Source: Symsagittifera roscoffensis
Lineage: Eukaryota > Xenacoelomorpha > Acoela > Convolutidae
Reading direction: 5' to 3'
NCBI RefSeq assembly: GCF_963678635.1
Contig: NC_087066.1
Location: 35,401,152 to 35,465,151, forward strand
DNA: 64,000 nucleotides
Shown here: positions 42,078-52,772 of the stretch, one piece after another
Numbering within the stretch: position 1 is the stretch's first letter
How the letters are laid out: every line of letters begins with the position of its first letter
Notes under the pieces: model-generated
Seen by the model: the letters and a program-made list of their open reading frames with translations, nothing else
Told to the model about the DNA's origin: nothing
The model's database searches: none
Made by a program: the position numbers and the translations under genes

Positions 42078-44681
42078 TGGATTCCATAAACCAAGTTTCA
42101 GTGGGTTCCGCATACATATACCTGTAAGTAATTTTTGTCGGCACATTTGTTTTGTTTTGGATTCTGCAACAAGCAAATATAGCTAGTTGTTCCGGATTCC
42201 GCAACTGTAAGTGGATTCAGCGAAATGTAAGTGGAATCCGCAAATGTATTTGAAATGCGCAAAATTTGTATGCAGACTCCACAAAAAAAAGTTGATTCCG
42301 CAACTTTGTTTATTACCGAACTTGCATATGAAAAATTAAAAGCTAGATGTGGAATATTTGATTTATTATCTATAGGAAGCGCAATTTGAACGCAAAAGGA
42401 CTTATCCAATTGTCAGCGGAATCCACAAACAAATCTTAAAAGCTTGGTTAATTATGCAGATGTCAAATGTTTCGTTTTGGTTTGAAATGGGTTTGAAATT
42501 GCTGTTCAGGGTTTGAAATGGCAGTTCACGTTTGAAATGGGGGCAGTTAAATCACTCATCAGTATTTGAGATGAGATGATTCAGTTGGTTCAGAAGTTAT
42601 CATCGCTTTCATTAGTATTTGAGATGAAATAGTTTAGTATTTGATACGAGATAAAGGACGGCTCGATTGTCTTTATTGAAAGCCGAAATGAAATGTCCTC
42701 TGAAAACTGGATTAAAAATCCTCGTTTAATTAAAACTGAAAAAAAAAACTTATAACAGCGGTTTATCAAACTTATAACGTATATATCAATTTTGCTGTTC
42801 TTTCTGAATCCTTTTCCTCGAAATCTCCACTTTCGACAAAGCGTCTGTGTTGTCTCACTGGCTCACTATGTTATCCATAGTCTGGTGTTTTTGTTGAAAT
42901 ATTTGTCTCCTCGGCTGTTTTGACTGTTTCTGAATCCTTTCCCTCGAAAACTCCACCATCGACAAAGCGTCTTTGTTGTTTTAATGGCTCACTATGTTAT
43001 TCGTAGTCTGGTGTGTTTGTTGAATTTTTCTCCCGATAAAGTTTACGTTTACCTCTCTTATTGAATCTAATTTTCTCTTTCCACAACTTTGTACTCGATT
43101 CGTTTGACGTGTTTGAAATCTGATATTTGAGCGTTTTCAATATAAAAGCTTTCACAGTTTCACAGAGTCACGTGGAGTATCTTTATCCGGACAAATGAAG
43201 GGTGTAATACTTTCAAACTGCAGACTCGAAAGGAAATCAATTAGTTCATCAGCTGAAGAGTGCGAAGATTAACAGCAATGAATGGTTCTCTCAGACACTG
43301 CTTTAACCATTCCCCCGGGCATTATTTCGTTTTTAGTGAAGAACATTGCAGTTGGAATGATTGTAAGCCTTGAGATGCCCGGCATGCAAGGCAGTTTTTA
43401 GTTCGCAGACGCAGACGACGGCTAGCAGAAATGGGTTTTGGTACTTTAGAAATCTAAGGTGAACCCATTTTGAATTGATGGAACAAATTTGTACAGTTGA
43501 TACTGACATAATGAAACGTAAGCTTTAGTGTTGAATCTAAAGCAAACTCTTTCAGCAAAAACTCAAAACCGTAGCGAGTTTAGTTACAAAAACGGACCAC
43601 ATTATTTTGAAATGAACAGAGCCATGCGGACACGGCTTGAAAGATGACTGAAAGACAGAACTCTCTACAAGGTATGAAATTGGAATCTGTTTTGCAAAAC
43701 GTTGTGTCGATAGAAATATTATCAAAAATATGATTAGCAGCTTCTTGTAAATTGTCGAAAAGATGATTGATTCGCTTCGTATGACCAACTTGCCATCTGA
43801 AATTGCCAGTGAAAGGGACAGATTTTTCTTGGGAAACTAGAAAGAACATAACTGAACCTGGACAGTGACCTGCAGGAATAAGAGTGACAGTTAGGGCATG
43901 GGTCTCGTCCCCTTCCAATGAATATTTCAATGTTATCTCATTATCTGAATCCAGAGGTATTATATATGGAGTTAAATGAACATGAAGCGGCAATGGACGC
44001 AACAAAGCAGCCGAAACTTTATGGCAATAGATTTTCAAGTTGTAGTGTTTTAGCCTTTCAAGAGCTCAGGCTCATTAAGGCCCACCATGTGATCTGTATG
44101 ACAGTGCGAAAGAAAATAAACCGTAGATTTGAGGTTTTCACCCTTGAAGGGATCAATTGAAACCACAGGAAATTCTGATATTGGACCGGGAAATTCTGAC
44201 AAAAATATTGGAGGGAAAAGGAGGTATGAACAGTGAGTTAATAAAATGAGGATTGACGATACCTTTCTACAAATTTTAAGAAAGGAGAAGACCACTACAT
44301 GTTGATCCGTCATGAGCCCGTTTTGAGTGAAAGCCTCTATAGATTAATTTATACAGCCAAAATTTTTATCATTTGGGCGCATAATTAGGATTACAAGAGT
44401 GGATCCGAAAAACAATTACAATTAGCTTCAGTAGAGCCAATTTTCTCAAATCAAAAAGAACTATTTGGAAATTTTAATTCCACTAACTCAAAAACTAAAC
44501 AATTTAAATGATTTGCGCACCAATGTAGAAGATTTCACATCAGGAAGCACAGTAGGAAGCACAACCTTGGAAGGTCGTTTTGGCACAGAAAACTAACTAA
44601 ATAAAGTTTTATAATAGGTTTCTTTACTGATAAGTGGGCTGATATGACTATGTGACCGGCAAATGATGATGAGGCGCCCGA
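42078..44681. repeat. Segmental unit C (part before array 3)
   Basis: Begins with the same TGGATTCCATAAACC sequence and GGATTCCGCAA minisatellite, then holds the longest DCLRE1C pseudogene. It leads into satellite array 3. Unlike units A and B, its array is followed by the gag-like region rather than by another GGATTCC segment. Confidence 0.8.
42790..44313 (-). pseudogene. DCLRE1C: DCLRE1C (Artemis)-like pseudogene, copy C, most complete
   Basis: Artemis is a metallo-beta-lactamase/beta-CASP nuclease of end joining. On minus: FPGPISEFPVVSIDPFKGEN, FLSHCHTDHM (metal motif HxHxDH, ~44085-44100), then a frameshift near 44050. Next come LKIYCH, PAGHCPGSVMFF (third metal motif, ~43865-43890), TGNFRWQVGH (~43800) where the family has TGDFR, and DTTFCKTD, VSAWL and VVRFCN followed by a stop. 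The catalytic Asp of TGDFR is replaced by Asn. Further decayed downstream parts continue to ~42790. It spans about 450 residues without introns, although the gene family is usually many-exon. A dead retrocopy is the best reading. Confidence 0.8.
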
Positions 44682-44683
44682 TT

Positions 44684-47600
44684 CAGTGAGGCATACTGTG
44701 TAGGCAGTTTTTGAGGCATACTTCGAGGCCCACTGTGTAGGTAAACTGTGAGGCATACGTTGACAGCGGCATTTGTACTAAAAAACAGTTTTCTAAGAAA
44801 CTAGTCACAAAAAGTTTTAATAAAATGTTTGGGATTTGAGATTTTGAAACATACTGATAATTGATCTGAAGCAAGTTTCAAAATAAGTGAGGGTACTGAT
44901 AGTGAGGGTAATCATAGCATACTGTCAGGCATTTGCATACTGTTCGCATAATGTCGGGCTGTTGAGTTGGGCGATTGTTCTCACTACGGCGGCATTTGCT
45001 CTAAAAAGAGTTTTCTAATAAAATGGTAATAAAATAACTTAGCTTTATGTTTTGAGAATTGAGATTTTGGAACCTACTGATAATTGATCTGAAGTAAGTT
45101 TCAAAATAAGTGAAGGTACTGATAGCGAGGGTACTCATAGCATACTGTCAGCCATTTGCATACTGTTTGCATACTGTCGGGCGGTTGTGTTGGGCGATTG
45201 TTCTCACTACGGCGGCATTTGCACTAAAAACAATTTTCTAATAAACTAGTCATAAAATAAATTAGCAACACATTTTGAGATTTGAGATTTTGAAACGTAC
45301 TGATAATTGATCTGAAGCAAGTTTCAAAATAAGTGAGGGTACTGATAGTGAGGGTAATCATAGCATACTGTCAGGCATTTGCATACTGTTCGCATAATGT
45401 CGGGCTGTTGAGTTGGGCGATTGTTCTCACTACGGCGGCATTTGCTCTAAAAAGAGTTTTCTAATAAAATGGTAATAAAATAACTTAGCTTTATATTTTG
45501 AGAATTGAGATTTTGGAACCTACTGATAATTGATCTGAAGTAAGTTTCAAAATAAGTGAAGGTACTGATAGCGAGGGTACTCATAGCATACTGTCAGCCA
45601 TTTGCATACTGTTTGCATACTGTCGGGCGGTTGTGTTGGGCGATTTTTCTCACTACGGCGGCATTTGCACTAAAAACAATTTTCTAATAAACTAGTCATA
45701 AAATAAATTAGCAACACATTTTGAGATTTGAGATTTTGAAACTTACTGATAAATGATCTGAAGTAACTTTTAAAATGAGTGAGGGTACTCATAGCATACT
45801 GTCAGGCATTTGCATACTGTTTGCATACTGTCGGGCGGTTGAGTTGGACGACTGTTCTCACTACGGCGGCATTTGCACTAAGAAACAATTTTCTAATAAA
45901 CTGGTCACAAAGATTTTTAATAATATATTTTGAGATTTGAGATTTTGAAACTCACTGATAATTGATCTGAAGTAGGATTCAAAATAGGTGAGGGTACTGA
46001 TAGTGAGGTTACTCATAGCATTTTGTCAGGCATTTGCATACTGTTTGCATACTGTCGGGTGGTTGAGTTGGGGTATTGGTCTCATTACGGCGGCATTTTC
46101 ACTAAAAACAGTTGCCTAATAAACTAGTCATAAATTAATTTAGCAACTCATTTTGAGATTTGAGATTTTGAAACTTACTGATAATTGATCTGAAGTAAGT
46201 TTCAAAAAAAAATAAGTGAGGGTACTGATAGTGAGGGTACTCATAGCATTTTGTCAGGCATTTGCATACTGTTTGCATACTGTCGGGTGGTTGAGTTGGG
46301 GTATTGGTCTCATTACGGCGGCATTTTCACTAAAAACAGTTGCCTAATAAACTAGTCATAAAATAATTTAGCAACTCATTTTGAGATTTGAGATTTTGAA
46401 AGGTACTGATAATTGATCTGAAGCCAGTTTCAAAATAAGTGAGGGTACTGATAGTGAGGGTAATCATAGCATACTGTCAGGCATTTGCATACTGTTCGCA
46501 TAATGTCGGGCTGTTGAGTTGGGCGATTGTTCTCACTACGGCGGCATTTGCTCTAAAAAGAGTTTTCTAATAAAATGGTAATAAAATAACTTAGCTTTAT
46601 ATTTTGAGAATTGAGATTTTGGAACCTACTGATAATTGATCTGAAGTAAGTTTCAAAATAAGTGAAGGTACTGATAGCGAGGGTACTCATAGCATACTGT
46701 CAGCCATTTGCATACTGTTTGCATACTGTCGGGCGGTTGTGTTGGGCGATTGTTCTCACTACGGCGGCATTTGCACTAAAAACAATTTTCTAATAAACTA
46801 GTCATAAAATAAATTAGCAACACATTTTGAGATTTGAGATTTTGAAACTTACTGATAATTGATCTGAAGTAACTTTTAAAATGAGTGAGGGTACTCATAG
46901 CATACTGTCAGGCATTTGCATACTGTTTGCATACTGTCGGGCGGTTGAGTTGGACGACTGTTCTCACTACGGCGGCATTTGCACTAAGAAACAATTTTCT
47001 AATAAACTGGTCACAAAGATTTTTAATAATATATTTTGAGATTTGAGATTTTGAAACTCACTGATAATTGATCTGAAGTAGGATTCAAAATATGTGAGGG
47101 TACTGATAGTGAGGTTACTCATAGCATTTTGTCAGGCATTTGCATACTGTTTGCATACTGTCGGGTGGTTGAGTTGGGGTATTGGTCTCATTACGGCGGC
47201 ATTTTCACTAAAAACAGTTGCCTAATAAACTAGTCATAAAATAATTTAGCAACTCATTTTGAGATTTGAGATTTTGAAACTTACTGATAATTGATCTGAA
47301 GTAAGTTTCAAAAAAAAATAAGTGAGGGTACTGATAGTGAGGGTACTCATAGCATACTGTCAGGCATTTGCATACTGTTTGCATACTGTCGGGTGGTTGA
47401 GTTGGGGTATTGTTCTCATTACGGCGGCATGTTCACTAAAAACAGTTTCTCAAAAAACTAGTAATAAAATAATTTAGCAACTCATTTTGAGATTTGAGAT
47501 TTTGAAACTTACTGATAATTGATCTGAAGTAAGTTTCAAAAAAAAATAAGTGAGGATACTGATAGTGAGGGTACTCATAGCGTACTGTCAGGCATTTGCA

Positions 47601-47735
47601 TACTGCTTGCATACTGTCGGGCGGTTGAGTTAGGCGATTGTTCTCATTACGGCGGCATTTGCACTAAAAAACAGTTTTCTAATAAAAATCTAGTCGTAAA
47701 ATTTTTTAGCAAAGTATTTTGAGATTTGACCGATA
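44684..47735. repeat. 222-bp satellite, array 3 (~14 monomers)
   Basis: Anchors at ~44766, 44988, 45213, 45435, 45657, 45865, 46087, 46316, 46539, 46761, 46970, 47195, 47421 and 47652. Monomer variants recur in blocks (for example GCTCTAAAAAGAG at ~44998, 45438 and 46549), showing higher-order repeats. Several monomers carry an insertion of A residues after AAGTTTC. Confidence 0.95.
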
Positions 47736-48191
47736 AGTGAGGGTTTGCATACTGGCTGCTTGAAAGGATTGGGGATTGGCTGTTTGACGATTCAAAGGTT
47801 GAGGTTCAAAGGCTGTGGCCATTGATGTAGCATCTCTTGGATGCCCCGCCTGAGTATCATAGACCCCTGATAAGGGTTCTGTACTTGGAACTTCCCTTCT
47901 GTCGGAATCGCTCGGATCGTTTCTTCCTTGGCCCGCACGACTCCTCCCTGGGCTCCCATGACTCCTGTTCCTGGAATCACTCCTCCCAGTCGCATGTGCG
48001 TCTTGCGTCGGTCGTTCGTTTGAGGTCTGTCTGTTGCCATTTGAACTTCCTCTGATGTTTGGGCCCCATATTCTATTATCCCCTGTGGCATAGCCTGATG
48101 AACTGCCCCTGGCTCTAGTGGATCCATATGTCCTTCTCCTATTTTGTTGGCCATTGAAGTTCACCCTCGGCTCCCTGCCTGCACCTCCCAA
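47706..48191 (-). pseudogene. Gag-like region, Arg/Gly-rich C-terminal part (M1)
   Basis: 161 codons rich in R, G, S, N and Q (QQNRRRTYGSTRARGSSSGY, GRSRAGQGRNDPSDSDRREV), like a nucleic-acid-binding tail. It is in the same frame as the coiled-coil segment at 48210-48395 but separated by one stop. Its last ~20 codons already lie in satellite-derived sequence, so the original C-terminus is replaced or lost. Confidence 0.5.
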
Positions 48192-48209
48192 TTGCGGTTC
48201 CCTATCTTT

Positions 48210-49485
48210 TCATACACCATAGCTGCCTAGTAGCCCGTCCAACCTATCCATGATAGCCTGAGTTCGCCTCTCCATCATCGCATCTATCTTTGTGTCAAGA
48301 GTCCCAAGAGTCTGCTCTTGTTGAATTTTCAACTTCTCCATGTCATCTCTTAACCGTAACTCTCTTTGCTCCGCTTCCCTTGTCATTCGCGACAATTTCC
48401 TTCAAGCGTTTTTCGATTCTACCAACTTCTTGTCTATTGCGGTTTATTTCTTCCCGCATACTTTCTTTCTCGACGTGAACTGCTCTTTCTAGTTCACTCA
48501 TTCTTATAGACATCTGTTCATTCTGTTCTCCTATGGTGCCCACTATGTTGGTCAAGGCTTCTTCAATTAATGCTCCGTTATCCACTAATGGCGTCACAAG
48601 TGGCGGTGTCACCCTGTCGATCCCAGGTAGTTTGTTGCTGGTCGAGATTTGGGCTTTGATTCTCTGCCTCGACGCCTTTACGTTATCCACCTCTGGATCC
48701 GCCGCTGCGTTGCTTAGCCCTGTGTTTCTATCCTCCTCAGTTCGCATTTCCGAATTCGTCATACTCACAAAGTCTCCTGACTGGCTTGATGTGTTTGTGG
48801 TTTTGCTTATTGTCCTCACTACACCAAATTGGTCCATGGTGCCAGTCCCTCTGTCGGTGTATGCTTCATTCTCCTGAGTCGAACTATTGAGGCTAACTCG
48901 AGATCCAAAGTCAACTTGCTCGTCATCGTCATCTTCCTCCTTCTGAGATTCTCCTTCATCGCCTGTACTCGCTCCCATGGTAAATGGAAAGATTTTTCCG
49001 AAAGTGTTCTTCACTCTTTCTGAAAACGATGACGACGTTGCCTGTTTCTCCGTCACGCCTGCCATCATGGTGTTGTCTGTTGGAGATCTTCTAGTTGCCA
49101 CAATTTCAGTAGAGATGTCGGACAGTTCCGACAACTCCTCCCGGTCCAGTGTCCCGGTGGAAATGGCAAAATCTTGGCCTTGTTCTACCGGAGTAGATTC
49201 ACCCGCCAGCCTTCTGTTTCCTCTCCCCTCCGGTCCATGTATTTCCCGGTTCTCATCCATGGCCTGGTCCGGATGGACCTCTACTTCTAGCATTGCTTTT
49301 CGCTCTTCTGAGGACTTTTGACTCCTGGTCTCAACCATTCTGCCTGAAACCGTCTCCCCTTTGTCTGTCCGGGTTCGTGTGATCCTTTCCACAAAAGGGC
49401 CTTTCATTGCTTTTCTCTGTTTCTCTGGTATGAATTTCCTGGAGCTATCACTTAGTTTAGGTATCCTTGACTTGTCTAGACTCAA
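48210..49485 (-). pseudogene. Gag-like coiled-coil protein region (M1)
   Basis: A 380-codon frame (48343-49485) starts at TTG after a stop; the first ATG is residue 27. It is disordered and acidic (EEDDDDEQ near ~190), then becomes a coiled coil (MSIRMSELERAVHVEKESMR). A one-base shift after RLKE moves the coiled coil into the frame of 48210-48395 (MTREAEQRELRLRDDMEKLK), which ends in a stop before the R/G-rich part. Order acidic, coiled coil, R/G tail recalls ORF1/gag of a retroelement. No zinc knuckle, protease or RT is present. Function is not established. Confidence 0.5.
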
Positions 49486-49499
49486 TTTTAATTTATCAC

Positions 49500-50250
49500 T
49501 TTTTTCTGCCTATACCCTCAATTCAATTGCTGGTGTCCTTTTAGTATAACTACTTATAACAATAACACAACACAATAATTTTCAAGTGTTTCTATTAAAT
49601 AGTGACCACGAATCCTTGTATGTTATCACAGTACAGCGTTTATACAATTTATTCACAAAAATTGATTTTTAGTTGTAAGATGTGAAGCCAGCGCAAAATG
49701 ATGATATCAGTCTAATTAAAAGATAGTGTTCTCACTACCCAATCAAACACAAATAATATTGATTTAAAACCAGAAATAACAAAAATAAGATTAATTTCTA
49801 TGAAAAACTTATGTGTTTTGTACTTTTAGCCGGTCGCAATACAATAGTCGAACTTGTTTATAAAGAAAGAGCTTTCCCTGCTTGCCGCTGCACCAAACAG
49901 ACAAAACTTGAAGGCAGTAATTTTCTCAAGTGGGCGTCTATTGCACCCACCGAATCCTGTGTTACCTATGTGCCTTCGGACTGCCCGAGCTAGACCTACT
50001 AAAATCCCCAGGGCAATCACTTTTCTCAAAAATGTTTTGGATTTCAATCCACACCAATGAGTTTCACACTCTTGTTCAATTTAGACTTAGTGTCGCGAAT
50101 GTCCGAGTTTAGACCTGTTTTGTTTTGGCTTGGTTTTTTATAAAAGGCAAGTTACCAGTGCAGTCACTGCTTCCCAGCCTATCTCCTAATAACCTAATAC
50201 CTTTAACTACTTTCTTTTCTGTTGTCTTCTTAGGTCTTGACAAAAAAATA
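49500..50250. other. Noncoding part of M1 upstream of the gag-like frame
   Basis: AT-rich sequence shared with M2 (59772-60520) at near identity. Short frames on both strands overlap each other here and have no motif. It may be the 5' leader of the gag-like frame. Confidence 0.4.
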
Positions 50251-50257
50251 CCCCTCC

Positions 50258-50365
50258 GGGTTTACAAAAATAGGACCCCTCCGGATTGGTAAAAACAAGA
50301 CCCTTCCGGATTGGCAAAATTGGGACCCCTCCGGATTGGGACCCCTCCGGGTTTGTAAAAATAGC
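50258..50365. repeat. CCGGATTGG minisatellite, M1 (5 copies)
   Basis: A ~24-bp unit of the form GACCCCTCCGGATTGGCAAA, five cores (CC(T/C)TCCGG). It is expanded to about 11 cores in M2. Isolated CCCTCCGG words recur further along the tail (near 51013 and 51488). Confidence 0.85.
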
Positions 50366-52770
50366 TTCTCGGGGACTTTCTAAATTTTCACCCGGTACCC
50401 TTCCGGATACGTTCTCCGATGTTATTATGCTGTTTGAGCTAACTAGGAAGGGTGTATCGTCTTCCCTTAGACCCTTCCGGATTGAAGTTAAGCCTCTTAA
50501 TTGATAAATCACCCTAACGGTGAAGGGTCTTATCACTAGCCTAGTTTCGACCTGACTATGGTTTTCTGGTCCCCTTAGCCTTCCCTTTTTGTATAGAACA
50601 GCGTAAAATTGCCTTATTCAACCATTACTACCCTTTGGTAAGGGTGCAAGGACTTTCCAAATTTTTTTGATAAAACGTGAAGGCTCTACCTTCCCGAATT
50701 GGTGAATTTGTTAAAAACAACCCTAAAACATTTTCACGTTTAATTTTTTGTATAATTGATGTTCCTATGAGTAAGCTCCTCTAATTTCTGATCTAATGGT
50801 ACCAAGATCAACTGGATTTGTCCAGAAGTTCCAAAGTTATTAACCAAAACATCTTATTTTTCTAGCTTCCGGCTAACTTTTTTCGCAATACTGTTCTTTT
50901 CGACCTAAAAATTATTGATCCGAGCTCACAAGGCCTGTATTCTTCTATTTCAATGCCAAAAAACCCAATCTAAAACTCTCTAGCTGAAAAAATTTGCCAA
51001 AAACTATGCTATTTGGACCCCTCCGGATGGATGAATCCACTGATTCAAACACGTTTCGATTTCTCTGTAACCCGGAAGGTTATCTTAAACGGGTTTTAAA
51101 ACCTGTCGATTCACTAGTGGACATTGTCCGAATAATTATTTTTACTGTCCTAACTTAAAAATTTCAAAAACTTTCTTATTTTATAGTGTTTCGTTTTTTC
51201 AAAAATCACTTAAATTCGGTTTTTGGTACCCAAATAGTTCCAACCACTTCTGAACTAAACTCAACCGGTTCTACCTATTATGATAACTAAGTTACGATGT
51301 AATTCACTGAATTAGCGCTTTTTTCCGTTTCAAAAAATATAGAGATCTCAAAAACCGCAATTTGTGGGGGGATTAAATTATCGTTTTTTTTACCCTAAAA
51401 ACCGGTCCGCTTATTGTGTTTTTCACTGAAAAACGATATAGGAGTATTAAAATAGGTTGTATAAGTAATAAAACTAGTAATAGTCTACCCCTCCGGGTTT
51501 TTTCAATATCCGAATTAAGGTGCTTAACTCGGAAATTTGCAGTTCGGTGAAGGGTCACTACAGTGCAGCACTGTCGAGGCCACCACAGATTACTATCTTA
51601 CTTTTTTTTACCAAAAGGGATACAAAACTTGTTAACAATACCCAACAGTCGATTGATGTTGTCCTTAGGCTCCCTCTTGTCGCTCCTTGTACTGCTTGCC
51701 GGATCAGTCTTCTTCATTAATCCCGAGTCTTCATCTAACGGTTTTGCCGGTCATGATGTTTAAAAAAATAACACCCAGGAGCGCCATAAAAACATCATGT
51801 AACATTCGCCCGGAAGTACATATCGACGGAAAATAAAGCTAAGCTAAAAAACGAGTGGCCAGCGTCCAAGCAGATCTCTTCATGCTTTTCACTGTGCCAG
51901 TCGGTCATATTTGCAAGATTGACCTTGAGAAGTACGAACAACTTAATTTTGGGGTGAAATGTAATTTTTTCAAAAATTCGAATTGAGCCTGTCATGCTCA
52001 ACTTTCTCGCGACAACTGAAAATCTCAGAAAAACAAGATCAGAACAACCGAATAACAATCGCGGGAAAGTAGTTTAAAAAAGCAGGAGGAAATTGCTAAT
52101 CGCAGTTTCCAGATACAAAAATCACACGAGAGTAGAGCTGTCCTATCCTGAAATAGAAAACAGAACGATTGCGAAAGAAGAATACATTTATTCGAAGTGG
52201 ACCAGAGCGAACCTTCGGTGGAAAGGTGGACAACCGAAGTCTCCCAATGGTCCAACCCAAAACTTTAATTTTCAAGTGAAAACTTATTTCTTTGATGGAA
52301 TTTATTAATAGCAAACTTCTCAAGTTATTACATTTATGCTAGAGTCGCTAGTTAATTTAGTAACTCCAATTCCCGAGTGTGCTGGTATGTGAGTACCTAA
52401 TTTAGTTTTCTTGAGTGCGTTTTATAATTGTTATATTGAGGTAAGGAGAATTTTAGGTTGATCCATCTGAAATGGATCAAAATTCCACTGTCTAATAAAA
52501 AGTAACTATACGGACTGTTCCGACCCTGTTTTTAACGGCGTTCGCGTATTTTAGGTATTTTGAGACCTAAGTATGGGGACGTTCTTATTTTCTATAGTGG
52601 GGGGGGGTATTTTGGTAGTGGCCTTTAAGCTGTAACGAGGGTTTTAGTCTCATGTCGCAAGTGCACCGAATTGGCTTCGACTGTTCGAGGTAGAAAAACA
52701 CAAGAGATAGTGCCCCTGACTCTTGAGCCAATGGTTATAGGGCCTATTTTTCTTTAACTTCATATGTGAC
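50366..52770. other. Tail of M1
   Basis: About 2.4 kb with no gene that I can support. Frames such as 52093-52308 (+) and 51795-52058 (-) look partly protein-like, but the plus frame has a stop in M2 and neither has a motif. A 45-bp word around ACACCCAGGAGCGCCATAA lies at ~51750-51800. Confidence 0.35.
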
Positions 52771-52772
52771 TT

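Larger units (their letters stand above)
44682..52770. repeat. Macro-unit M1 (satellite array plus gag-like region plus tail)
   Basis: 8.1-kb unit starting TTCAGTGAGGCATACTGTG and ending TCATATGTGAC. The same start recurs at 52771, where M2 begins. Parts: satellite array 3, gag-like frames (minus), CCGGATTGG minisatellite, ~2.2-kb tail. Reads as a tandem duplication with M2; corresponding positions are offset by 10272 bp in the gag-like region. Confidence 0.9.

Noticed and set aside
48533-49321. Antisense plus-strand frames of 60-114 codons over the gag-like region (and the same in M2)
   Set aside because: They are mirror frames of the longer minus-strand frame; their S/V/L-rich composition is a by-product.
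50207-50536. 109-codon minus frame (and 158 codons in M2) over the CCGGATTGG minisatellite
   Set aside because: The peptide simply reflects the DNA repeat (NPEGS, SGGVPILPIR) and its length follows repeat number.
52093-52308. 71-codon plus frame in the M1 tail with protein-like composition
   Set aside because: The matching position in M2 has an in-frame stop (TCGAAGTGAACC), so the frame is not maintained.
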